Below are positions 35,490-43,391 of a stretch of 64,000 nucleotides of DNA, in pieces (the first letter of the stretch is position 1; every line of letters starts with the position of its first letter). This stretch comes from Frigoribacterium sp. Leaf186 (GTDB lineage: Bacteria > Actinomycetota > Actinomycetes > Actinomycetales > Microbacteriaceae). The notes beneath the pieces were generated by a model. It was given only the letters and a program-made list of their open reading frames with translations, searched no databases and was not told the origin of the DNA. Made by a program: the position numbers and the translations under genes. The DNA lies in contig NZ_LMPQ01000010.1 of NCBI RefSeq assembly GCF_001423905.1, positions 156,016-220,015 of the forward strand. The letters are read 5' to 3'.

Positions 35490-36401
35490 TCAGCCCTTGA
35501 CGCTCGAGCCGACGTCGGTCGAGATGAAGTAGCGCTGGAACACGATGAACAGCAGCACCACCGGGGCGGCCAGCACGACGGCGCCGGCGAGGGTCGCGCC
35601 GAACGGGTTCGCCGCGGTCGCCGCCACGTTGCTGATGTAGTTCGCGAGCGAGACCGCGAGCGGCTGCATCGAGGCCTCCTTCGTGATCAGGAACGGCCAG
35701 AGGAACTCGTTCCAGGGGCCGATGAAGGTCAGCAGCAGGGCCGTGACGAGCGCCGGTCGCACCAGCGGCAGCGCGATGTTCCAGAGCAGCCGGAACTCGC
35801 CGGTGCCGTCGATGCGGGCGGCCTCGAAGAGTTCCTTGGGCAGCTGCAGGAAGTACTGCCGGAAGATGATCACCGCCGTCGAGTTGATGGCGAACGGCAG
35901 GATCATGCCGAGGTAGTTGTCGCTCAGCCCGTAGTTGCGCGCGATGAGCACGTACAGCGGGATGATCAGCAGCTGGAACGGCACGACCTGCACGAGCAGC
36001 GCCAGGGCGAAGGTGACCCCGCGCCCGCGCCACTGCAGCACGGCCAGCGCGTAGCCGACCAGCACCCCGAACACGAGCGTGCAGGCGAGCACGCCGACCG
36101 TGAAGATGCCCGAGTTGGCCAGGCCGGTCAGCAGTCCGATGCGGCTGTCGATCGCGGCGTAGTTCTCGACCGTCAGGTTCGACGGGTGCGGGAAGGCACC
36201 CGCCACGGTCGGGTCGGGTCGCGTCTGCAGCGACCCGATCACCATGTAGTAGAACGGGAACAGGAACGCCAGGGCGCCGATCGCGAGCACGACGCCGCGC
36301 AGCGTCGTCTGGGCCCGGGTCAGCGGTGGTTTCTTGACCACCCGCGGGGTGCGGGCGGGGCTCGCCTCGGGGGTGGAGGCGCGTTCGTCGGCGATCGTCA
36401 T
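35490..36401 (-). CDS. carbohydrate ABC transporter permease (MalG-type)
   Basis: This 303-aa inner-membrane permease has about six membrane segments. The EAA loop that docks the ATPase reads EAARIDGTGEFRLLWNIALP. Together with the permease upstream and the substrate-binding lipoprotein, it forms a CUT1 sugar importer; the energising ATPase (MsiK-like) is not in this window and is usually shared in actinobacteria. Its ATG overlaps the previous stop (ATGA). Confidence 0.93.
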   Translation of the reverse strand: MTIADERASTPEASPARTPRVVKKPPLTRAQTTLRGVVLAIGALAFLFPFYYMVIGSLQTRPDPTVAGAFPHPSNLTVENYAAIDSRIGLLTGLANSGIFTVGVLACTLVFGVLVGYALAVLQWRGRGVTFALALLVQVVPFQLLIIPLYVLIARNYGLSDNYLGMILPFAINSTAVIIFRQYFLQLPKELFEAARIDGTGEFRLLWNIALPLVRPALVTALLLTFIGPWNEFLWPFLITKEASMQPLAVSLANYISNVAATAANPFGATLAGAVVLAAPVVLLFIVFQRYFISTDVGSSVKG

Positions 36402-37420
36402 CGTTCGTCCTTTCCGCCGGCGAACCGGTTCTGCAGCAGGGCGATGACCAGCACGAGGATCACGAGCACGACGCCGATGGCGGCCGCCTGGTCGGGGTTC
36501 CCCTGCTCGATGCCCTTCTGGTACATCAGCAGCACGGGCGAGGTCGACGCGCCGTTCGGCCCGCCTCCCCCGGTCAGCAGGTACGGCTCGGTGAAGAGGT
36601 TCGCCCCGGTGACGGTCGAGACGAGCAGCACGAGCACGGTGGCCGGACGGACGCCCGGCACCGTGACGGTGAAGAACGACCGGACCGCGCCGGCGCCGTC
36701 GCTCGACGCCGCCTCGTAGAGCTCCTTCGGCACGTTCTGCAGCGCCGCGAGGTACAGCAGGATGTAGAACCCGAGCTGCTTCCACGTGACGAACAGCGCG
36801 ATGGAGGGCATCGCCCAGGCCGAGTTGATCAACCACGACGGCGTGGGGGCCAGCGGCCCGAGCACCTGGTTGACGAGGCCGTCGCCGTTGAAGAGGAACA
36901 ACCAGACGGCCACCACGGCGACGCTCGCCGTGAGGTACGGCACGTAGAACGCCACGCGCAGGAACCCCCGGAAGTGCACGACCCGGTCGAGCGCCGTGGC
37001 GAGCACCATGCTCAGCACGACGGTCAACGGGACGTTGATCACCAGGAAGATGCCGACGTTGCCGAACGAGCGGATGACCGCCGGGTCGGTGAACGCCGTG
37101 ACGAAGTTGTCGAGGCCGACGAAGGGGCGGGCGACGACCGCACCGGGCGCCGTGAAGAAGTAGTCGTGGAACGCGATGTACACCGCGTACACCAGCGGGT
37201 ACGCGAACACCGCCAGCACGAACACCAGGTACGGCGCGCTGAAGAGCAGGCCGAGCGGGTTCTTGCCCAGCAGGCCGCCCCGGCGACGACCGCGCGGGTC
37301 GTCACCTCGGCGACGGCCCGCCCGGTGCCCGGAGCCGGGGCCCCCCGAGGAGGCGCGGTGCGCCTCCTCGGTCCGGCCGGCGGTCGGCGACGCTGCCGCC
37401 GCCTCGTGCACGGTGGACAC
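36398..37420 (-). CDS. carbohydrate ABC transporter permease (MalF-type)
   Basis: This 340-aa permease has an Arg/Gly-rich cytoplasmic N-terminus of about 55 residues, then six hydrophobic segments and the EAA loop beginning ELYEAASSDGAGAVRSFF. GTG start. The N-terminal leader contains TEEAHRASSGG, encoded by the inverted pair of GGAGGCGCG-type motifs at 37345-37371. It pairs with the MalG-type permease downstream. Confidence 0.92.
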   Translation of the reverse strand: MSTVHEAAAASPTAGRTEEAHRASSGGPGSGHRAGRRRGDDPRGRRRGGLLGKNPLGLLFSAPYLVFVLAVFAYPLVYAVYIAFHDYFFTAPGAVVARPFVGLDNFVTAFTDPAVIRSFGNVGIFLVINVPLTVVLSMVLATALDRVVHFRGFLRVAFYVPYLTASVAVVAVWLFLFNGDGLVNQVLGPLAPTPSWLINSAWAMPSIALFVTWKQLGFYILLYLAALQNVPKELYEAASSDGAGAVRSFFTVTVPGVRPATVLVLLVSTVTGANLFTEPYLLTGGGGPNGASTSPVLLMYQKGIEQGNPDQAAAIGVVLVILVLVIALLQNRFAGGKDER

Positions 37421-37422
37421 GA

Positions 37423-38724
37423 TCAGCCCTGCGCCGCGAGCTCGTCGATCTTGTCCGCGGCGTCCTTCAGCGACGAGTCGACGTCACCCTTGCCGAAGAT
37501 CACGCTGTTCGACCACGCGTCGCGGAAGGCCTGCAGCTCGGCGACGGTGTTCGGGCCGGCCGGCACCTCGACGGTGCGGGCGGCCTGGTCGCCGAAGAGC
37601 GCGTACGAGGGGTTCGCGTCGAAGTAGTCGGAGTAGGTCGAGGCCAGGTCGGTGCGGATCGGCATCTGTCCCGTCGTCTCGAGCAGGGCGCGGTCCTCGT
37701 CGCTGCTGGTCGAGAACTTCAGGAAGTCCCATGCCGTGCCCTGGTTCTCGCAGGCGGTGTACATGCCGACGTTCTTCGCGTCGCTGAACGTGTAGGTCTC
37801 GTCGGCGCTCGTGCCGTCCTTGGTCGGGACGGGCACGGCACCCCAGTTGACGTCCTTGTAGACGGACACGGCCCACGGTCCGACGATCGACATCGCGGCC
37901 TCACCGTCGGCGAACGAGTCGCCCGTGTACTGCTCCTGGCCGGCCAGCCCCTGCTCGTAGAGCGAACGCCAGAAGGTCGCGACGTCCTCGCCCTCGGTGT
38001 CGGCGAAGGTCGCCTTGCCGTCCTCGACGAGGCCGGTGCCGCCGGTCTCGGCCGCGTAGAGCGGCATGAAGTCGAACTGCGACTGGAAGAACTCGCTCGT
38101 CGGGGCCGGGTGGATGGCGTACTTCGAGACGCCCGCGTCGACCAGGGTCTTCGACGTCGCGAGGAAGTCGTCGTAGGTCGACAGGTCGGGGTTCTCGGCG
38201 TCGAGGCCGGCCTTCGTGAAGAGGTCCTTGTTGTAGAAGATCATCACCGGGTTGGACTTCCAGGGCAGCTGGTAGTACTTGCCGTCGGCGTCCTGGTACT
38301 GCTTGGCGAGGTCGCCGCTGCGCTCCTCGATGTAGCTCGCGCCGTCGGGGAAGCTCGAGAGGTCGACGAGGCCGCCCTGCTTCTGGAACTGTCCGACCGC
38401 GCTCGGCGCCGTGTTGTAGACGAGGCAGGGGGCGTTGCCGGCCGTGATGGCGGCGCCGATGACCTCTTCGCTCGACTTGCCGGCCGGGATCTCCTGCCCC
38501 TTGACCTGCTCGTCGGGGTGGTCGGCGTTCCAGGCCTCGACCATGGCCTTGCCCCAGGTGACCTCTTGCTCGTTGTTCGAGTACCAGATCGTGATGGGGC
38601 CCTTGGCGGTGAGGGCGTCGCCCGAGGCACCGCCTCCGCCCGAGCAGGCGGTCAGGCCGAGGGCGGCGACCAGGACGGTGGCGCCGAGGGTGGCGCGGCG
38701 GGTGAAGCGTGTGCGTCGTTGCAC
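37423..38724 (-). CDS. carbohydrate ABC transporter substrate-binding lipoprotein
   Basis: This 433-aa extracytoplasmic binding protein of the CUT1 class has a signal peptide with lipobox LGLTA|C (Cys27), a Gly/Ser linker, then the ITIWYSNNEQEVTWGKAMVEAWN fold start. PWKSNPVMIFYNKDLFTKAGL is the typical hinge-facing segment. It captures an oligosaccharide outside the cell and feeds the two permeases. GTG start with an AAGGAG site. Confidence 0.93.
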   Translation of the reverse strand: MQRRTRFTRRATLGATVLVAALGLTACSGGGGASGDALTAKGPITIWYSNNEQEVTWGKAMVEAWNADHPDEQVKGQEIPAGKSSEEVIGAAITAGNAPCLVYNTAPSAVGQFQKQGGLVDLSSFPDGASYIEERSGDLAKQYQDADGKYYQLPWKSNPVMIFYNKDLFTKAGLDAENPDLSTYDDFLATSKTLVDAGVSKYAIHPAPTSEFFQSQFDFMPLYAAETGGTGLVEDGKATFADTEGEDVATFWRSLYEQGLAGQEQYTGDSFADGEAAMSIVGPWAVSVYKDVNWGAVPVPTKDGTSADETYTFSDAKNVGMYTACENQGTAWDFLKFSTSSDEDRALLETTGQMPIRTDLASTYSDYFDANPSYALFGDQAARTVEVPAGPNTVAELQAFRDAWSNSVIFGKGDVDSSLKDAADKIDELAAQG

Positions 38725-38761
38725 GGTGTTCTCCTTGGGTGGGGGTGGGGCTGCGGTGGGG

Positions 38762-39940
38762 CTAGGGGGTGGTCTCGGGTGCGGTGCGGTAGAAGTACAG
38801 GTCGCGGTGGCCGGCGGGGGCGTCCCAGCCCTGGGCGAAGGTCCAGCGGCCGCCGACCTTCTGCAGGCCGCCCCAGCTGAGCGAGCCGCCCGGCGTCAGG
38901 GCGAGCTGGTCGAGGGGCCTCTCGACGTCGTAGAGCGCCTGGCTCGCCGCGAAGACCCCGTCGACGTCGTGGAACACGTCGAGCACGAGCCGACCGTCGC
39001 CCGTCACGATCGCCGCGGCGACCTCGTGCAGGTGCCCGCCGACGCCGGACAGGTCGAGGTAGGGCGCGGGCTCGAAGGTCCAGTAACGCAGGTCGTCCGA
39101 GCGGCCGACGTGCAGCACGCCGTCGAAGCCTTCGCTGACGAACATGAGGTACTGCCCAGGGTCGTCGGCCGAGCCGGTGCCGCCGAGCCGGACGGCGTCG
39201 CCGTGCTCGTCGCGCGGGATGACGGCGCCCTTCGCCCAGAGCCTGGTCTGCTCGTGGTCGGCGATCGGCCCGAGCTTCTGCCAGGTGACCAGGTCGTCAC
39301 TGACGGCGACCAGGATGTCGATGCCGACCGCCTCGACGGGGTAGCCGGGGCTCGGGTGCTCGACCCGCGCCTCCTCGGTGATCGGGAAGACGCCGTTGTA
39401 GAAGAGCCAGAAGCGGCCCTCGGCCCGGTAGACCTTGGGGTCCTCGGTGCCGAGCAGCTCGTCGTCGAGGGTCGGGCGGACGACCGGGTTCGCCGGGTCG
39501 TCGACCCAGACGGCACCGGGGGCGGGCACGCCGTCTTGCGTCAGGGCGAGCGTGGCGTGGCCGATGCGGCTGCCGAGGCTCTCCTTGCGGGGCGAGGCCC
39601 GGTAGAAGAGGTGCAGGGTGCCGTCGTGCTCGATGAGGCTGGGGTTGTAGAGCGAGTCGCTCGTCCAGCCGAGGCCGTCCGGGTCGGGCCACTGGCCGTC
39701 GAGGGTGAAGGTCAGTGCCGGGTCGGCGTCGAACGGGCCGACGGCCCAGTCGGGTGCGGCCGGCGCGTAGGCGGCCGGGCTCGAGAAGGTCGACTGCGAC
39801 AGGGCGCCGGTCAGCTCGTTCCGGTGGACGAGGGCCTCGTCGAGCACCGTCCGGAGGCGCTCGCGCGTCAGCGGGACGAGGTACGGCTCCGACGCGGCAC
39901 GGGCCGCGTCGACGACGGTCTCAGCGTCGGTGGTCGTCAT
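38762..39940 (-). CDS. beta-propeller glycosidase, GH130/GH43-like
   Basis: This 392-aa protein with propeller repeats shows SLYNPSLIEHDGTLHLFYRAS and GTEDPKVYRAEGRFWLFYNG, then VSDDLVTWQKLG, characteristic of five-bladed propeller enzymes in or near GH130. Glycoside specificity is unknown. It is the gene nearest the LacI operator (39977-39998) and starts the leftward operon. ATG 39940 and GTG 39949 are both possible starts. Confidence 0.8.
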   Translation of the reverse strand: MTTTDAETVVDAARAASEPYLVPLTRERLRTVLDEALVHRNELTGALSQSTFSSPAAYAPAAPDWAVGPFDADPALTFTLDGQWPDPDGLGWTSDSLYNPSLIEHDGTLHLFYRASPRKESLGSRIGHATLALTQDGVPAPGAVWVDDPANPVVRPTLDDELLGTEDPKVYRAEGRFWLFYNGVFPITEEARVEHPSPGYPVEAVGIDILVAVSDDLVTWQKLGPIADHEQTRLWAKGAVIPRDEHGDAVRLGGTGSADDPGQYLMFVSEGFDGVLHVGRSDDLRYWTFEPAPYLDLSGVGGHLHEVAAAIVTGDGRLVLDVFHDVDGVFAASQALYDVERPLDQLALTPGGSLSWGGLQKVGGRWTFAQGWDAPAGHRDLYFYRTAPETTP

Positions 39941-39976
39941 CGGGGGCACCCACTTCGTCGTGTGCGGTCTCGCTCG

Positions 39977-39998
39977 TCTACCGAAACGTTTCGGTAGA
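39977..39998. promoter_or_regulatory. LacI-family operator
   Basis: CTACCGAAACGTTTCGGTAG, extended by one base on each side, is a perfect 22-bp palindrome with the AAACGTTT core typical of LacI-family sites. It lies 37-58 bp upstream of the glycosidase start, with the LacI-type regulator gene next in line. The regulator presumably represses the operon here until its sugar is present. Confidence 0.85.
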
Positions 39999-40055
39999 TC
40001 GAGAAGCTAGCACGGCGACGGCCCGACCGGAACCCCCTGCGGCCTCACCCCTCTG

Positions 40056-40118
40056 TCGCACCGCCGACTGAACGTCGCACCGCGCACTTTGACGTGCGAC
40101 GTTCAGTCGGCGGTGCGA
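40056..40118. repeat. long inverted repeat, GTCGCACCG family (copy 2)
   Basis: The 25-nt arms 40056-40080 and 40094-40118 pair perfectly around a 13-nt loop. It sits just past the lacI-type gene's stop, 58 bp from the operator. Sequence-related elements are at 23618 and 59098. Confidence 0.85.
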
Positions 40119-40138
40119 TCCGCCGCGTCCGGCCCGGG

Positions 40139-41194
40139 TCAGCGGGCGGCGGGGCCCGTCGACGCGCGGACGAGGAGGCGCGCCGGCCCGATCTCGGCGT
40201 CCGTCACGGTCTCGCCCTCGACGGCCGAGAGCAGGAGGCGCGCCGCCTCGGCCCCGATCAGCCGCGGGGCCGTCGTCAACGTGGTCAGCCCGGGGCGCAC
40301 GTACGACCCGAGCTCGATGCCGTCGAAGCCCGCCACGCTCACGTCGCCCGGGACGCGGAGGCCGAGCCGGTCCACCTCGGTCATGAACCCGATGGCGGCC
40401 AGGTCGTTGGCGCAGAACACGGCGGTCGGCCGGTCGTCGCCCGGTGCGCCCGTCGCACCCGGCACGCCCGCCGAACCGGGGCCGAACAGCTGGGACGCGG
40501 CGCGGGCTCCCCCGTCGTAGGTGAAGTCGGCCTCGACGACGACCCCGGGGTCGCGCCCGGCGGCCACGAGGGCGTCGCGCCAGGCGGCTCCGCGACGCCG
40601 CGAGTGCACGAAGCGGTCGGGCCCCGCGACGTGCGCGAAGCATCGGTGCCCGAGCGACACGAGGTGCTCGACGAGCTCGCCGATGCCGGCCGAGTCGTCC
40701 TGCCGCACGGCGGGCAACGGGAAGCCGCCGGCCGGGTTGACCCCGACGGCGGGCAGGTCGAGCTCGCGGACGAGGTCGACGCGGGGGTCATCGACGGTGA
40801 GCTCGTTCAAGAAGACGCCGTCGACCCGCCGGCCGGCCGCGAGCCGCCGGTAGCGGTCGAGCGGCTCGTCGGCCGCCGACCCCATCTGCAGGATCAGCGC
40901 GTAGCCGCGGGGGTCGAGCACCGACTCGAGGCCGCCGATGAACGCGCCGAAGAACGGGTCGGACTCGAGCACGAACGGGTCGCGGTGGACGACGAGCCCG
41001 ACCGTGAAGGCCCGCTTGGCGCTGAGGCTGCGACCCCGCACGCTCGGCACGAAGCCGAGGTCGTCGGCTGCTCGCCTGATGCGCGCGCGGGTCTGCTCCG
41101 AGACGCCGGGGCGACCGTTGAGGGCGCTGCTGACCGAGCTGATCGCGACGCCGGCCCGGGCCGCGACCTCGACGATGGTGACCCGCTCTGCCAC
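40139..41194 (-). CDS. LacI-family transcriptional regulator
   Basis: This 351-aa repressor has an N-terminal LacI helix-turn-helix (VTIVEVAARAGVAISSVSSALNG, residues about 5-27) and a periplasmic-binding-like effector domain. GTG at 41194 is chosen because GAGGAGG sits six bases upstream, the ribosome site itself being part of a dispersed GGAGGCGCG motif; an ATG at 41227 is an alternative. It presumably binds the operator at 39977-39998 and controls the sugar locus to its left. Confidence 0.9.
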   Translation of the reverse strand: MAERVTIVEVAARAGVAISSVSSALNGRPGVSEQTRARIRRAADDLGFVPSVRGRSLSAKRAFTVGLVVHRDPFVLESDPFFGAFIGGLESVLDPRGYALILQMGSAADEPLDRYRRLAAGRRVDGVFLNELTVDDPRVDLVRELDLPAVGVNPAGGFPLPAVRQDDSAGIGELVEHLVSLGHRCFAHVAGPDRFVHSRRRGAAWRDALVAAGRDPGVVVEADFTYDGGARAASQLFGPGSAGVPGATGAPGDDRPTAVFCANDLAAIGFMTEVDRLGLRVPGDVSVAGFDGIELGSYVRPGLTTLTTAPRLIGAEAARLLLSAVEGETVTDAEIGPARLLVRASTGPAAR

Positions 41195-41313
41195 GCCGCG
41201 CCTCCTCGTTGTCGCCCTCGCCGTCACCGGCGTGCGCCCGCCGCGCCCCCACGATGCTACTGACCCGCCGTCGCGGCCACCGCCGGGAGGCGCACCGCCC
41301 CTAGGGTCGGGGC

Positions 41314-41730
41314 ATGCTCATCGTCTCGCTCGTCGCGGCCTCGCTCGCCGCCCTGCTGCACGTCTACATCTTCGTGATGGAGTCCGTCCTCTGGACGACC
41401 CCGCGCGTCCGCGCCACCTTCGGCGTCACGAACGACGCCCAGGCCGAGCACACGAGGGGCCTCGCCTTCAACCAGGGCTTCTACAACCTCTTCCTTGCGA
41501 TCGTCACGATCGTCGGCGTCGTCCTGATCACGGCCGGAGGGGCAGGAGGCGCGGGCAGCGCCTTCGAGGCGTCCCCGTCGGGCAACGCGCTCGTCGTCGT
41601 CGGCACGGGGTCGATGCTGGCCGCCGCCCTCGTGCTGCTGCTGTCGGACCGCACCAAGGCGCGCGCGGCGATCACGCAGGGAGTCCTGCCGCTCGTCGCC
41701 CTCGTCACGCTGCTGATCTCGTCGTACTGA
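41314..41730 (+). CDS. DUF1304 membrane protein
   Basis: This 138-aa protein has four hydrophobic segments and the DUF1304 pattern LHVYIFVMESVLW...FNQGFYNLFLA. Its function is unknown. A loop, GGAGGAGSAF (about residues 76-85), is encoded by one GGAGGCGCG motif copy, an apparent insertion between membrane segments. It is divergent from the LacI-type gene. Confidence 0.85.
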   Translation: MLIVSLVAASLAALLHVYIFVMESVLWTTPRVRATFGVTNDAQAEHTRGLAFNQGFYNLFLAIVTIVGVVLITAGGAGGAGSAFEASPSGNALVVVGTGSMLAAALVLLLSDRTKARAAITQGVLPLVALVTLLISSY

Positions 41731-41770
41731 CCTGCCCGTCCGGCCCGGCCCGCCGCACTACCCTGGGCTG

Positions 41771-42691
41771 GTGACCGACGCGACCGACGCCACCCGCGCC
41801 TCCTCCGTTCCCGCCGACGCGGCCGACGGCGGCGCCCCCGCCCCGACGACGCACTGGACGTTGACCCTCGTCTGCCAGGACCGGCCCGGCATCGTCCACG
41901 CGATCAGCGGGGCCGTCGTGCAGGCCGGCGGCAACATCACCGAGTCGGCCCAGTTCTCGAGCCACGACACGGGCACCTTCTTCATGCGGCTGCAGGTCGA
42001 GGCCCCCGGCGAGCGCGACGCGTTCGAGGGCGCCCTCGCCCCGGTGGTCGCGCACTACGGCATGACGCACCGGCTCGACGTGGTCGGCCGCCCGACCCGC
42101 ACGCTCGTGCTCGCGAGCAAGGCCGCGCACTGCGTCAACGACCTGCTGTTCCGCCAGCGCGCCGGGCAGCTGCCGATCGAGGTGCCGCTGATCCTCGCCA
42201 ACCACGACGACCTGTCGGGCCTGGCCGAGTTCTACGGCAAGCGGTTCGAGCACCACCCCGTCACCGACCCCGAGTCGAAGGCGGCGTTCGAGGCGCGCGT
42301 GCTGCAGGTCGTCGACCGGTACGACGTCGAACTCGTCGTGCTGGCGCGGTACATGCAGATCCTCAGCCCCGAGCTGTGCGCGGCCCTCGAGGGGCGCGCG
42401 ATCAACATCCACCACTCGTTCCTGCCCGGGTTCAAGGGAGCGAACCCCTACCGACAGGCGCACGCGCGCGGCGTGAAGCTGATCGGCGCGACGGCGCACT
42501 TCGTCACGAGCGACCTCGACGAGGGGCCGATCATCGAGCAGAACGTCGTCCGGGTCGACCACACCCGCAGCGCTCCCGAGCTGATGGCGATCGGCCAGGA
42601 CGAAGAGAGCCGCACCCTGACCCAGGCCGTCCGCTGGTTCGCCGAGGACCGCGTGCTGCTCGACGGCGCCCGCACCATCGTCTTCCGCTAG
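41771..42691 (+). CDS. purU: formyltetrahydrofolate deformylase
   Basis: PurU hydrolyses 10-formyl-THF to THF and formate, balancing the C1 pool. The 306-aa protein has an N-terminal ACT domain (LTLVCQDRPGIVHAISGAV) and a C-terminal formyltransferase-fold domain with NHHSFLPGFKGANPYRQA-type sequence and GATAHFVTSDLDEGPII. The first 28 residues (TDATDATRASSVPADAADGG) are an extension absent from most homologues and contain the dispersed motif. GTG start. Confidence 0.94.
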   Translation: MTDATDATRASSVPADAADGGAPAPTTHWTLTLVCQDRPGIVHAISGAVVQAGGNITESAQFSSHDTGTFFMRLQVEAPGERDAFEGALAPVVAHYGMTHRLDVVGRPTRTLVLASKAAHCVNDLLFRQRAGQLPIEVPLILANHDDLSGLAEFYGKRFEHHPVTDPESKAAFEARVLQVVDRYDVELVVLARYMQILSPELCAALEGRAINIHHSFLPGFKGANPYRQAHARGVKLIGATAHFVTSDLDEGPIIEQNVVRVDHTRSAPELMAIGQDEESRTLTQAVRWFAEDRVLLDGARTIVFR

Positions 42692-42759
42692 CCCCGCACA
42701 GGCACAGGCCTCGTCGGCTCCGACCCCCTCCCGTGCGCCCGGCAATCGGCGCCCGACGC

Positions 42760-42815
42760 CGAGTGGGCAGAAGATGCTGCTCACGGCCCCGTGACGAGCA
42801 CTTCCTGCCCACTCG
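42760..42815. repeat. inverted repeat, CGAGTGGGCAG family (copy 1)
   Basis: Arms 42760-42785 and 42790-42815 pair imperfectly (about five mismatches in 26). The ends CGAGTGGGCAG and CTGCCCACTCG are perfect. It is one of two neighbouring copies downstream of purU. Confidence 0.7.
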
Positions 42816-42863
42816 ACCCCGTGTCACGGGTCCCGGCCCGTGGCCGCCCGACCGTTCGACCGC

Positions 42864-42919
42864 CGAGTGGGCAGAAGATGTTGCTGCCGCGCCCGCGAGG
42901 AGCACGTCCTGCCCACTCG
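42864..42919. repeat. inverted repeat, CGAGTGGGCAG family (copy 2)
   Basis: This second copy shares CGAGTGGGCAGAAGATG with copy 1 and closes with the same CTGCCCACTCG. The middle differs. The two copies, 104 bp apart, occupy much of the 304-bp gap between purU and the DUF2568 gene, which otherwise holds only the palindrome at 42934. Confidence 0.7.
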
Positions 42920-42933
42920 TCGCTCCGCCGCTC

Positions 42934-42953
42934 GATCCGGTGCGTACCGGATC
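42934..42953. promoter_or_regulatory. 20-bp palindrome upstream of DUF2568-nagA
   Basis: GATCCGGTGCGTACCGGATC is a near-perfect copy of the 31605-31624 palindrome. It is 43-62 bp upstream of the GTG of the DUF2568 gene, a normal operator or promoter position. Confidence 0.55.
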
Positions 42954-42995
42954 AGAGACAGGCCGCACGGCACACACCGGCCGTACGCTGGGCGG

Positions 42996-43391
42996 GTGAC
43001 TCCGACCGACTCCGTGCCCCCTCCCGTCCCGGCCCGCGGCGGCCCGGTCGGCGCTCTCGACCTGGTGCGCTTCGTCACGCTGATCCTCGCCTTCCTCAGC
43101 CTCGGGTTCTGGGGCTACCTCGCCTGGCCGTTCCCGTTCCCGTCGCTGGCGTTCATGATCGGCGCGCCCCTGTTCGCCATCGTCGTGTGGGGCCTCTTCC
43201 GGTCGCCTCGCGCCCCGATCGCCACGGACGCCGTCGGCAAGGCCCTCGTCGAGATCGCGATCATGGGGGCGGTGGTCGCGGCCTGGGCCATGCTCGGCTA
43301 CCCCGTCGTCGCCGTCGCGTTCGCCGTCCTGGCCGGCGTCACGGGCGTGCTGGCCTTCCGTCGCGAGAACCGCCGGGGAGCCCGCCGATGA
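42996..43391 (+). CDS. DUF2568 (YrdB-like) membrane protein
   Basis: This 131-aa protein has four hydrophobic segments: LDLVRFVTLILAFLSLGFWGY, FPSLAFMIGAPLFAIVVWG, a central one, and a final VVAVAFAVLAGVTGVLAF. The N-terminal 20 residues are Pro/Gly-rich. The DUF2568 family has no known function. GTG start. Its stop overlaps the nagA ATG. Confidence 0.8.
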   Translation: MTPTDSVPPPVPARGGPVGALDLVRFVTLILAFLSLGFWGYLAWPFPFPSLAFMIGAPLFAIVVWGLFRSPRAPIATDAVGKALVEIAIMGAVVAAWAMLGYPVVAVAFAVLAGVTGVLAFRRENRRGARR

